A DNA stretch of 35,132 nt from Rhodoplanes elegans (GTDB lineage: Bacteria; Pseudomonadota; Alphaproteobacteria; Rhizobiales; Xanthobacteraceae). This document shows positions 8,570 to 18,177 of this stretch, one piece after another (position 1 is the first letter of the stretch; each line of letters starts with the position of its first letter). The DNA is taken from contig NZ_NHSK01000135.1 in assembly GCF_016653355.1 (NCBI RefSeq), forward strand, positions 1 through 35,132, written 5' to 3'. A program made the translations under genes and the position numbers. The notes under the pieces were generated by a model. It searched no databases, was not told the DNA's origin, and worked only from the letters and a program-made list of their open reading frames with translations.

Positions 8570-10076
8570 GCTCCTCAAGACCACGGTCTTCCGCCTCACC
8601 CTTCTGTACCTTTTGGTGATGGCGCTGTTCGCCGCGTTCCTGCTCGGCTATTTCGCCCTCAACACGCGGCGGCTGATGAACGAGCAGATCGTCCGCACGG
8701 TCGAGACCGAGACGGACGAGCTGATCCGCCAGTACGAAGCCGCCGGCCTGCGCCGCCTCCTCTTCATCGTCGAGAGCCGCGGCAACCAACCGGGATCGAG
8801 CCTCTATCTCGTGACGACGCCGACCGGCGGCGGCATCGCCGGCAACGTCGCCTCGCTGGAGGCGGGCGTGATCGAGCGGTCCGGCTGGGTCGAGACCAGC
8901 TATCGGCGGCTGGAGGAGCCCGACGGCGGCGACCACACGGCGCTCGTCAAGGTGACCGAGCTGCCCGGTGGGTTCCGCTTGCTGGTCGGCCGCGATCTCG
9001 CCGAGCGCGAGCACCTGTTCCGCATCGTCGCCACGGCGGGGCGCTGGTCGGTGGCGATCGTCGTCGTCCTCGGCCTCGTCGGCGGCGTGTTCGTCAGCCG
9101 TCGGGTGCTGCGCCGGATCGACGCGATGACCGACAAGGCGCGCGTCATCATGGCCGGCGACCTCGCCGGGCGGCTCCCGGTCGCCGGCTCCGGCGACGAG
9201 CTGGACCGCCTGGCGACCAGCCTCAACACCATGCTGGAGCGCATCGAGACGCTGCTGCGCGGGCTCAAGGAGGTCACCGACAACGTCGCCCACGACCTCA
9301 AGACGCCGCTCACCCGGCTGCGCAACCGCAGCGAGGCGGCGCTTCGGAATGCGTCGAGCGAGGCCGACTATCGCCAGGCGCTCGAGGCCGTCATCGAGGA
9401 ATCGGACGGCCTGATCCGCACCTTCGAGAGCCTCCTGATGATCGCCCGGGCCGAGTCAGGGGAGCCGCGTGCCGACATGGTGGTGTTCGATGCCGCCGCG
9501 ATCGCCCGCGATGTCGGCGAGCTGTACGAGCCGCTCGCCGAGGAGAAGGGGCTCGCCCTGCGGGTCGAGGCGGCCGAGGCGGCGCCGATCCGCGCCAACC
9601 GCGAGCTGATCGGCCAGGCGCTCGCCAACCTGATCGACAACGCCATCAAGTACGCGGCCGAGGCGGACGCCGCGCACGGCACCGCCGTGGCGCCGGCCGG
9701 CCTCCCGATCGCCGTGGGCGCCGGCGCGCCGGAGGACGGTGCGACCATGGTGGCCGAAGCTCCGCCCCAGGTGCCGCCCGACGTGCCGCCGATGTTCCCG
9801 CCGCCGCCGGCCGACGTGGTGGTGGCGGCCGCGACGATCGGCGACCGGATCGAGATCTCGGTCGCCGATCGCGGCCCCGGCATCGCCGCCGCGGATCGTG
9901 CCCGGGTGCTCGAACGCTTCGTCCGGCTGGAGAAGAGCCGCTCCAAGCCGGGCTCCGGGCTCGGATTGAGCCTTGCATCCGCGATCGCGCGGCTTCATGG
10001 AGGGGAGCTGCGGCTGGAAGACAATGCGCCGGGTCTTCGGGTCGTCCTCTCCCTCCCTCGTGCGGCGCCCGCCTGA
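8553..10076 (+). CDS. Membrane sensor histidine kinase, partner of the upstream regulator
   Basis: A 507-residue kinase: membrane helix 1 (about 12-34), periplasmic sensor region (35-160), helix 2 (about 164-182), HAMP linker (about 182-235), HisKA dimerisation domain with phospho-acceptor His247 (VAHDLKTPLTRLRNR), and a HATPase domain with N-box Asn363 (NLIDNAIKYA), G1 box DRGPG (439-443) and G2 box GSGLGLSLA. Between N-box and G1 lies an unusual insertion of about 55 residues (roughly 369-425), rich in Ala and Pro with PPQVPPDVPP-like runs. It starts at GTG 8553 inside the regulator gene. The signal is unknown; envelope stress is plausible given degP next door. Confidence 0.92.
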   Translation: MTALAKLLKTTVFRLTLLYLLVMALFAAFLLGYFALNTRRLMNEQIVRTVETETDELIRQYEAAGLRRLLFIVESRGNQPGSSLYLVTTPTGGGIAGNVASLEAGVIERSGWVETSYRRLEEPDGGDHTALVKVTELPGGFRLLVGRDLAEREHLFRIVATAGRWSVAIVVVLGLVGGVFVSRRVLRRIDAMTDKARVIMAGDLAGRLPVAGSGDELDRLATSLNTMLERIETLLRGLKEVTDNVAHDLKTPLTRLRNRSEAALRNASSEADYRQALEAVIEESDGLIRTFESLLMIARAESGEPRADMVVFDAAAIARDVGELYEPLAEEKGLALRVEAAEAAPIRANRELIGQALANLIDNAIKYAAEADAAHGTAVAPAGLPIAVGAGAPEDGATMVAEAPPQVPPDVPPMFPPPPADVVVAAATIGDRIEISVADRGPGIAAADRARVLERFVRLEKSRSKPGSGLGLSLASAIARLHGGELRLEDNAPGLRVVLSLPRAAPA

Positions 10077-10086
10077 AGGACCCCCT

Positions 10087-13056
10087 GTGGCGAACCAGCC
10101 GGCAGCGATAGCCGTCGAAGCAAGGTCCGCGACCCTCGCGGAGCGTCTCGTCCGTGCGCCCCTTCTGGTCGATGCGGAGGCAGCCCGGGCCGTCGTGGAC
10201 GACTGGATCGCCGAGGCGGGGGAAGCCGGCACGGCCTTCGCGGGGATCGCGGCGGCGCATCCGCTGGTGCGCGCGCTGACCGAGGCGCTCGCCGACGGCT
10301 CGCCCTATCTGTGGGAGCTGATCCGGCGCGATCCGGCGTGCTTCGTCCGCCTGCTCGACCGCGATCCCGAGGCGCATCTGCGTGAGCGGATGTCGCAGAC
10401 GTTCCGGGCGGTGTCGCAGAGCGCCGACGACGCCGAGGTGATGCGGCTCTTGCGCCGGCTCAAGGCGGAGGCGGCGCTGCTGATCGCGGCCGCCGACATC
10501 GGCGGCGTGTGGCCGCTCGCCCAGGTGACGCGGGCGCTGAGCGATCTCGCCGACACGGCGGTGCGGGCGGCGGTGCGCCACCTGCTGCTCTCCGCCATGC
10601 GGGCCGGCAAGCTGGTGCCGCGCGACCCCGATCACATCGAGGAGCATTGCGGCTACGTCGTCTTCGCCATGGGCAAGGGCGGCGCCCACGAGCTCAATTA
10701 CTCGAGCGACATCGACCTGATCGTCTTCTACGACCCGGCGGCGCCGCTCGCCCCCGACATCGAGCCGGGTCCGCAGTTCGTGCGGATGACCCGCACGTTG
10801 ATCAAGCTGCTGCAGGAGCGCAACGGCGAGGGCTACGTGTTCCGCGTCGACCTGCGCCTGCGGCCCGACCCGGCCTCGACCCAGGTCGCCGTCTCGGTGC
10901 CGGCGGCGCTCGACTACTACGAGAGCGTCGGCCAGAACTGGGAGCGCGCCGCCTTCATCAAGGCGCGGCCGGTCGCCGGCGACCTCGCGCTCGGCGGCCT
11001 CGTGCTCAAGGAGCTGACGCCGTTCGTCTGGCGCAAGTATCTCGACTTCGCGACGCTCGCCGACGTGCACGCGATGAAGCGCCAGATCCACGCCTACAAG
11101 GGGCACGGCGACATCGCGGTCGAAGGCCACAACGTCAAGCTCGGCCGCGGCGGCATCCGCGAGATCGAGTTCTTCGTGCAGACCCAGCAGCTCATCGCCG
11201 GCGGCCGCAATCCCGGCCTGCGCGGCCGCGAGACGCTGGAGATGCTGGACGCGCTCGCCGAGGGCGGCTGGATCGCGCCGGAGGCGGCGATCGAACTCGC
11301 CCGCGCCTATCGGTTCCTGCGCGAGGTCGAGCACCGGCTGCAGATGGTCGCCGACGAGCAGACCCACAATCTGCCCTCCGACCGGCCGGCGCTGGAGCGC
11401 TTCGCCCGCTTCCTCGGCTACGCGAGCCGCGACGCCTTCGCGCACGCGCTGCTCGCCGAGCTGAACGTCGTCCAGCGCCATTACGGCGCGCTGTTCGAGC
11501 ACGCCGCGCTGCGCGCCGCCGAGCAGCGCGGGCTCACCTTCCCGCCCGACCGCGACGACAAGGAGACGCTCGACAAGCTCGGCGCCATGGGGTTCCGCAC
11601 CCCACTCGAGGTGTCGACGACGGTGCGGCGCTGGCTCTCCGGCGCGCCGCGGGGCTTGCGCGGCGAGGCGGCGCGCAGTCACTTCGCCCAGCTCGTGCCG
11701 ATGCTGCTCGACCAGCTCGCGGCGGCCGAGAATCCCGACGCCGCGGTGCTGGCCTTCGACCATTTCCTCGCCGGCCTGCACGGCGGCGCGCGGCTGTTCG
11801 CGCTCCTCAATCAGAACCCGGACCTGGTCGCGCTGGTCGGCCTGCTGCTCGGCACCGCGCCGCGCCTCGCCGACATTCTCGCCGCCCACCCGCAGGTGAT
11901 GGACCCGCTGATCGACCCGGCGTTCTTCGGCGCGCTGCCCGACGCGGGGAGGCTCGACGAGGAACTGGAGCGCTCGCTCGCCCAGGCGCGCTCCGACGAG
12001 GACTTCCTCGACCGCGTGCGGTTGTTCGGCCAGGAGCACATGTTCCTGATCGGGGCCCGCATCCTGTCCGGCACCGTGTCGGCCGTGCAGGCCGGCGACG
12101 CCTTCGCCGGGCTCGCCGACGTCGTCATCAAGGCGCTGCATCGCTCCGTCGAGGCCAGCTTCTCGCGGGTCTACGGCCGCATCCCGAAGGGCGAGAGCGC
12201 CGTCCTGGCGATGGGCAAGCTCGGCGGTCGCGAGATGACGGCGTCGTCCGATCTCGATCTGATCGTCATCTACGATTTCGACGAGGCGCATCCCGAATCC
12301 GACGGCGAGCGCTCGCTCTACGGCAGCCAGTATTTCGCCCGCTTCACCCAGCGGCTGATCAACGCGCTCACCACCCAGACCAATCACGGCCGGCTCTACG
12401 AGGTCGACATGCGGCTGCGGCCGTCCGGCCGCTCCGGCCCGGTCGCCACCTCGCTCGCCGCCTTCCGCGACTATCAGCGCAGCGACGCCTGGACCTGGGA
12501 GCACATGGCGCTGACCCGCGCCCGCGTCGTCTCCGCCTCGCCCGACTTCGCGCGCGCCGTCGAGCAGGCGATCCGCGCCGTGCTGTGCGTGCCGCGCGAC
12601 GCGAAGACCATCGCGGGCGACGTCGTCGAGATGCGCCGCGCCATCGCCACCGAGAAGGGCGACGGCGACCGTTGGAACCTCAAATACGTCGCCGGCGGGC
12701 TCGTCGACATCGAGTTCGTCGCCCAGTATCTGCAGCTCGTCCACGCCGCGAAGACGCCGGCGATCCTCGACACCTCGACCATCCGGGTGCTGGAGAAGGC
12801 GGCCCGTCTCGGCTTCCTCGCGGTCGAGGACGCAGAGGTGCTGCGTCCCGCGGCGCGCCTCTATCACGACCTCACCCATGTGCTGCGGCTGTGCCTGCCG
12901 GGCGCCTTCGAGCCGGAGAAGGCGGGGGCCGGTCTCCTCGCGCTGCTCACCCGCGCCGCCGACGTGCCCGACTTCGCCACCCTCGAAGCCCATCTCGCCG
13001 AGACCCAGGAGCGCGTCCGCGCCAGCTTCGTGCGGGTCTTGGGGGAGGAGCCGTAG
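10087..13056 (+). CDS. glnE: Bifunctional glutamine synthetase adenylyltransferase/deadenylyltransferase
   Basis: A 989-residue protein that attaches AMP to glutamine synthetase or removes it, in response to PII and glutamine. It has the two nucleotidyltransferase halves expected: the N-terminal (deadenylylase) site SSDIDLIVFYD with Asp208/Asp210, and the C-terminal (adenylylase) site SSDLDLIVIYD with Asp722/Asp724. Each is followed by a helical GlnD/GlnE-type domain, the first including GRGGIREIEFFVQ. The start is GTG 10087: AAGGA at 10076-10080 precedes it by six bases, and the kinase stop is 10 bases upstream, so it is probably co-transcribed with degP's two-component pair. It converges on the lysR gene 15 bases downstream. 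Confidence 0.96.
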   Translation: MANQPAAIAVEARSATLAERLVRAPLLVDAEAARAVVDDWIAEAGEAGTAFAGIAAAHPLVRALTEALADGSPYLWELIRRDPACFVRLLDRDPEAHLRERMSQTFRAVSQSADDAEVMRLLRRLKAEAALLIAAADIGGVWPLAQVTRALSDLADTAVRAAVRHLLLSAMRAGKLVPRDPDHIEEHCGYVVFAMGKGGAHELNYSSDIDLIVFYDPAAPLAPDIEPGPQFVRMTRTLIKLLQERNGEGYVFRVDLRLRPDPASTQVAVSVPAALDYYESVGQNWERAAFIKARPVAGDLALGGLVLKELTPFVWRKYLDFATLADVHAMKRQIHAYKGHGDIAVEGHNVKLGRGGIREIEFFVQTQQLIAGGRNPGLRGRETLEMLDALAEGGWIAPEAAIELARAYRFLREVEHRLQMVADEQTHNLPSDRPALERFARFLGYASRDAFAHALLAELNVVQRHYGALFEHAALRAAEQRGLTFPPDRDDKETLDKLGAMGFRTPLEVSTTVRRWLSGAPRGLRGEAARSHFAQLVPMLLDQLAAAENPDAAVLAFDHFLAGLHGGARLFALLNQNPDLVALVGLLLGTAPRLADILAAHPQVMDPLIDPAFFGALPDAGRLDEELERSLAQARSDEDFLDRVRLFGQEHMFLIGARILSGTVSAVQAGDAFAGLADVVIKALHRSVEASFSRVYGRIPKGESAVLAMGKLGGREMTASSDLDLIVIYDFDEAHPESDGERSLYGSQYFARFTQRLINALTTQTNHGRLYEVDMRLRPSGRSGPVATSLAAFRDYQRSDAWTWEHMALTRARVVSASPDFARAVEQAIRAVLCVPRDAKTIAGDVVEMRRAIATEKGDGDRWNLKYVAGGLVDIEFVAQYLQLVHAAKTPAILDTSTIRVLEKAARLGFLAVEDAEVLRPAARLYHDLTHVLRLCLPGAFEPEKAGAGLLALLTRAADVPDFATLEAHLAETQERVRASFVRVLGEEP

Positions 13057-13071
13057 GGGCGACGCGGCGCC

Positions 13072-14010
13072 TCACGCCACCGGCGTGGGTAGACGGTCGG
13101 GCTCGGCGAAGGTCTCCAGCACCCAGTCGCGGAACAGGCGGACGGCCTCGTCTGCGCCGCGCCCGTGCGGCACCGTGACGAAGTAGCCGGAGGCGGAGCG
13201 GAGGCTGTGCGCCCACGGTGCCACCAGGCGCCCGCGCGCGAGATCGTCCGACACCACCGGGGTTCGCCCCATCACCACGCCGATGCCGTTCGCCGCCATC
13301 TCGAAGCACGAGTAGAGCAGATCGCAGGCGACCTCGTCGGCGAAGACGAGGCCCGGCACGCCGGCCGTCTCCAGCCACAGCGGCCAGTCGTCGCGCAGCA
13401 GCAGCGGCGTCGTCGTGCGGATGACGCGGTGGCGCGCGAGCTCGGCCGGATCGAGCGGCAGCGACCGACCGTCGACCTGGGCCTCGCTGCACACCGGGAA
13501 GATCCGCTCGTAGCTGATCCGGTCCGCATCGTGGCCGGCGAACGTCCCGAGTCCGTAGCGGATGGCGACGTCGAGCCCCTTGAACGGCCCGCTGCCGTCC
13601 CGGTCGCCCTGATCGTAGGGGTTGAGGGTGCGCAATCTCACGTCGAGGCCGGCATGCCGGCGCAGGAAGCCGTCGATGCGCGGTGCCAGGCATTTCAGCA
13701 TGAAGGTGCCGGGGCAGCCGACGATCAGCGTGTCGGCGGCGCTACGGGCCACCCGGTCGGTCGCGTGAGCTATGCCGACGATCATGGGGCGTATGTCGGC
13801 GAGGTATTGCTCGCCCGACGGGGTCAGCCGAATCGTCCCGCCCTTGCGGACGAACAACGGCATTCCGAGCAGGGTCTCGAGCTTGCGGATCTGATGACTG
13901 ATCGCCGTCTGGGTGAGATTAAGCTCGACGGCGGCGCGTCCGAAACTGCAATGCCGGGCGACCGCCTCGGCGGCGCGCAGGCAGGCGATCGAGGGAAGGC
14001 GTCCGGGCAT
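13072..14010 (-). CDS. LysR-family transcriptional regulator (GcvA-like)
   Basis: A 312-residue regulator. The N-terminal helix-turn-helix (about residues 17-45, CSFGRAAVELNLTQTAISHQ) is of the GcvA type, and a periplasmic-binding-protein-like effector domain follows. ATG 14010 is preferred because the protein then begins MPGRLPSIACLRAAEA, the usual start of GcvA-like proteins; ATG 14043 would add 11 residues and place the start codon inside a palindrome. It is transcribed divergently from the MFS transporter gene, which is its most likely target. The effector is unknown. Confidence 0.9.
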   Translation of the reverse strand: MPGRLPSIACLRAAEAVARHCSFGRAAVELNLTQTAISHQIRKLETLLGMPLFVRKGGTIRLTPSGEQYLADIRPMIVGIAHATDRVARSAADTLIVGCPGTFMLKCLAPRIDGFLRRHAGLDVRLRTLNPYDQGDRDGSGPFKGLDVAIRYGLGTFAGHDADRISYERIFPVCSEAQVDGRSLPLDPAELARHRVIRTTTPLLLRDDWPLWLETAGVPGLVFADEVACDLLYSCFEMAANGIGVVMGRTPVVSDDLARGRLVAPWAHSLRSASGYFVTVPHGRGADEAVRLFRDWVLETFAEPDRLPTPVA

Positions 14011-14040
14011 CCGGCGACGCTCTCGGCAGAGTGCGAGCCA

Positions 14041-14077
14041 CATGACGTTTCGTCATGAGGCAGATGGTAATTATCAT
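14041..14077. promoter_or_regulatory. Candidate LysR operator in the divergent lysR-MFS spacer
   Basis: CATGACG-TTT-CGTCATG (14041-14057) is a perfect 7-bp inverted repeat. It is followed by ATGGTAATTATCAT (14064-14077), an AT-centred near-palindrome with a single mismatched pair and the T-to-A dyad style of LysR-type sites. Both lie 31-67 bases upstream of the lysR start and 62-98 bases upstream of the transporter start, the classic place for autoregulation and divergent activation. Confidence 0.6.
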
Positions 14078-14138
14078 TTGCCAACCCCGGTTCAAACAAT
14101 TTCGATCGCCCGGTTTTCATCGAGGAGCGCTGGGCGAG

Positions 14139-15488
14139 ATGACGAATTTTCAGCAAGGACACGCACCGAGAGCAGTCGCCGCGGTGCGCGACGAACCGTG
14201 GTATTCGGGATTGACGCCGCGTCATTGGCGCATCCTGTGGGGCAGCTATCTCGGCTGGATCTTCGACGGCTTCGAGGCGTTCGCGCTGGTGGTCGCGCTG
14301 CCGTCGGCGCTGCGAACGCTGCTGACACCCGAGCAGGCGCAGACGCCGGCCTTCTACGCCGGCACCGCGATCGGCATCACGCTGCTCGGATGGGGCATCG
14401 GCGGGCTCCTCGGTGGCGTCCTGTGCGACTACATCGGCCGCAAGCGGATGATGATGCTGTCGGTGTTCTTCTATGCGCTGTTCACGGGGCTGACATGCTT
14501 CAGCACCTCGTTCGCGATGCTCGCCTTCATGCGGTTCATCACCGGCATCGCCATCGGCAGCGAGTGGAGCACCGGCATCGCGCTGGTCTCGGAGACGTGG
14601 CCGGACCGGGCGCGCCCGAAGGGCTGCGGGTTCCTCCATTCCGGGTTCGGCGGCGGCGCGCTGCTCGCGTCCGCCGTGTGGTTCCTGCTCGCCACCTATC
14701 AGCCGCTCGGCACCGAGAGCTGGCGGCTGATCTTCGTCGCCGGAGCGCTGCCCGCGTTCTGCGTGCTCTATCTGCGGCGCGCCCTCGACGAGTCCGAGAA
14801 GTGGGTGGCCGCCGTCAAGGCGCAGAAGCTCGCCGCCGCGGGACGTGACGGCGAGGGCGGCCGGCCGTTCACCCTCACCGAAATCTTCCGCGATCCGGAG
14901 AGCCGCCGCCGCGTGTTCCTGACCACCGGCCTCGCCTTCGCGACCACGGTCGGTTGGTGGGCGGTGTCGAGCTGGATGCCGGCCTACACCGAGCAGCTCG
15001 CCAAGGCCGCCGGCGAGCCGGCCGGCGTGTGGGCGCCGCGGATGTCGCTCGTCTACAACGTCGGCGCCGTGTTCGCCTACATGGCGTCCGGCTTCATCGC
15101 CGACGCGATCGGCCGGCGGCCCTACATGCTGCTGACCTTCGCCGGCTCGCTGGTGCTGTCGATCCTCACCTACACGTGGCAGGGCGACCTCGTCACCTTC
15201 ATGGTGATCGCGTTCTTCAACGGCATCTTCACGCTCGGCTTCGGCTTCAGCTGGATGGCGATCTATCTAGTCGAGCTGTTTCCGACCGCGGTACGGGCGA
15301 CGGCGGCGGGCTTCATCTTCAATGCCGCGCGGCTCGTCGCCTGGGTGTTCCCGATCATCGCCGGGGCGCTGGTGGCCAGCCTCGGCGGCCTGTCGAGCGC
15401 GGCCCTAACCATGGCGAGCGTGTTCGTGCTCGGGCTGATCCTGCCGTGGTTCATGCCGGAGACGGCCGGCAAGCCGCTCCCGGACTGA
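14139..15488 (+). CDS. MFS transporter, metabolite:H+ symporter type
   Basis: A 449-residue polytopic membrane protein with about 12 predicted membrane segments. The loop 2-3 signature GGVLCDYIGRKRMMM (G-x-x-x-D-x-x-G-R-K) marks the major facilitator superfamily; a second DAIGRRPYM copy lies in the C-terminal half. The overall look (GWIFDGFEAFALVVALP near the N-terminus) resembles aromatic-acid or sialate-type H+ symporters, but the substrate cannot be assigned. I prefer ATG 14139 (MTNFQQGHAP) with GAGGAG at 14122-14127 over ATG 14055, which lies in the operator palindrome. Probably controlled by the divergent LysR protein. Confidence 0.88.
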   Translation: MTNFQQGHAPRAVAAVRDEPWYSGLTPRHWRILWGSYLGWIFDGFEAFALVVALPSALRTLLTPEQAQTPAFYAGTAIGITLLGWGIGGLLGGVLCDYIGRKRMMMLSVFFYALFTGLTCFSTSFAMLAFMRFITGIAIGSEWSTGIALVSETWPDRARPKGCGFLHSGFGGGALLASAVWFLLATYQPLGTESWRLIFVAGALPAFCVLYLRRALDESEKWVAAVKAQKLAAAGRDGEGGRPFTLTEIFRDPESRRRVFLTTGLAFATTVGWWAVSSWMPAYTEQLAKAAGEPAGVWAPRMSLVYNVGAVFAYMASGFIADAIGRRPYMLLTFAGSLVLSILTYTWQGDLVTFMVIAFFNGIFTLGFGFSWMAIYLVELFPTAVRATAAGFIFNAARLVAWVFPIIAGALVASLGGLSSAALTMASVFVLGLILPWFMPETAGKPLPD

Positions 15489-15522
15489 GATTCTCACGTA
15501 GACCAGGACCAAGCAGGCGACG

Positions 15523-15558
15523 ACGCGCTCCGATCCGACGGGTCGGGGCGCGTTTTTT
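15523..15558 (+). terminator. Strong intrinsic terminator after the MFS gene
   Basis: ACGCGCTCCGA (15523-15533) pairs with TCGGGGCGCGT (15543-15553), with one G-T wobble and a nine-base loop, followed directly by a run of six T (15553-15558). It lies 35 bases after the transporter stop, between convergent genes. Confidence 0.9.
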
Positions 15559-15587
15559 CGTGGCGATGGAATGCGCGTCGTGTCGGC

Positions 15588-17969
<2,382 letters not shown>

Positions 17970-18037
17970 CGCCAGCCTCCGTTCGGATCAGTCCTGAAAA
18001 GTGCCGGAAGGATGTGCCGCATCTCCCCGAACGGCGG

Positions 18038-18131
18038 CATTTGAATCGAATATTAACGATTTGTCGAGAGTCCCCGAATCGATTTCGGAGCCGCTTTTCG
18101 GGCTCGTGAAAAAGCCGAGTCATTTGAATCG
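18038..18131. promoter_or_regulatory. AT-rich upstream region of the PAS kinase with three GANTC sites
   Basis: CATTTGAATCG is repeated exactly at 18038-18048 and 18121-18131. GAATC, a CcrM methylation site (GANTC), occurs three times (18043-18047, 18076-18080, 18126-18130), each followed by G. A TTAAC, half of the known CtrA motif, lies at about 18053. The region is unusually AT-rich for this genome and lies 70-160 bases upstream of the kinase start. Methylation-sensitive cell-cycle control is an inference. Confidence 0.4.
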
Positions 18132-18177
18132 CGTAGGCGCGGGGCGGGCACGCCCCGACGCCCGCGGGAGAGGCCCG

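Noticed and set aside
9646-12993. Frame of more than 1,100 codons antisense to glnE
   Set aside because: The sense frame has all GlnE motifs and a good start; the antisense product is a low-complexity Arg/Gly/Glu-rich string.
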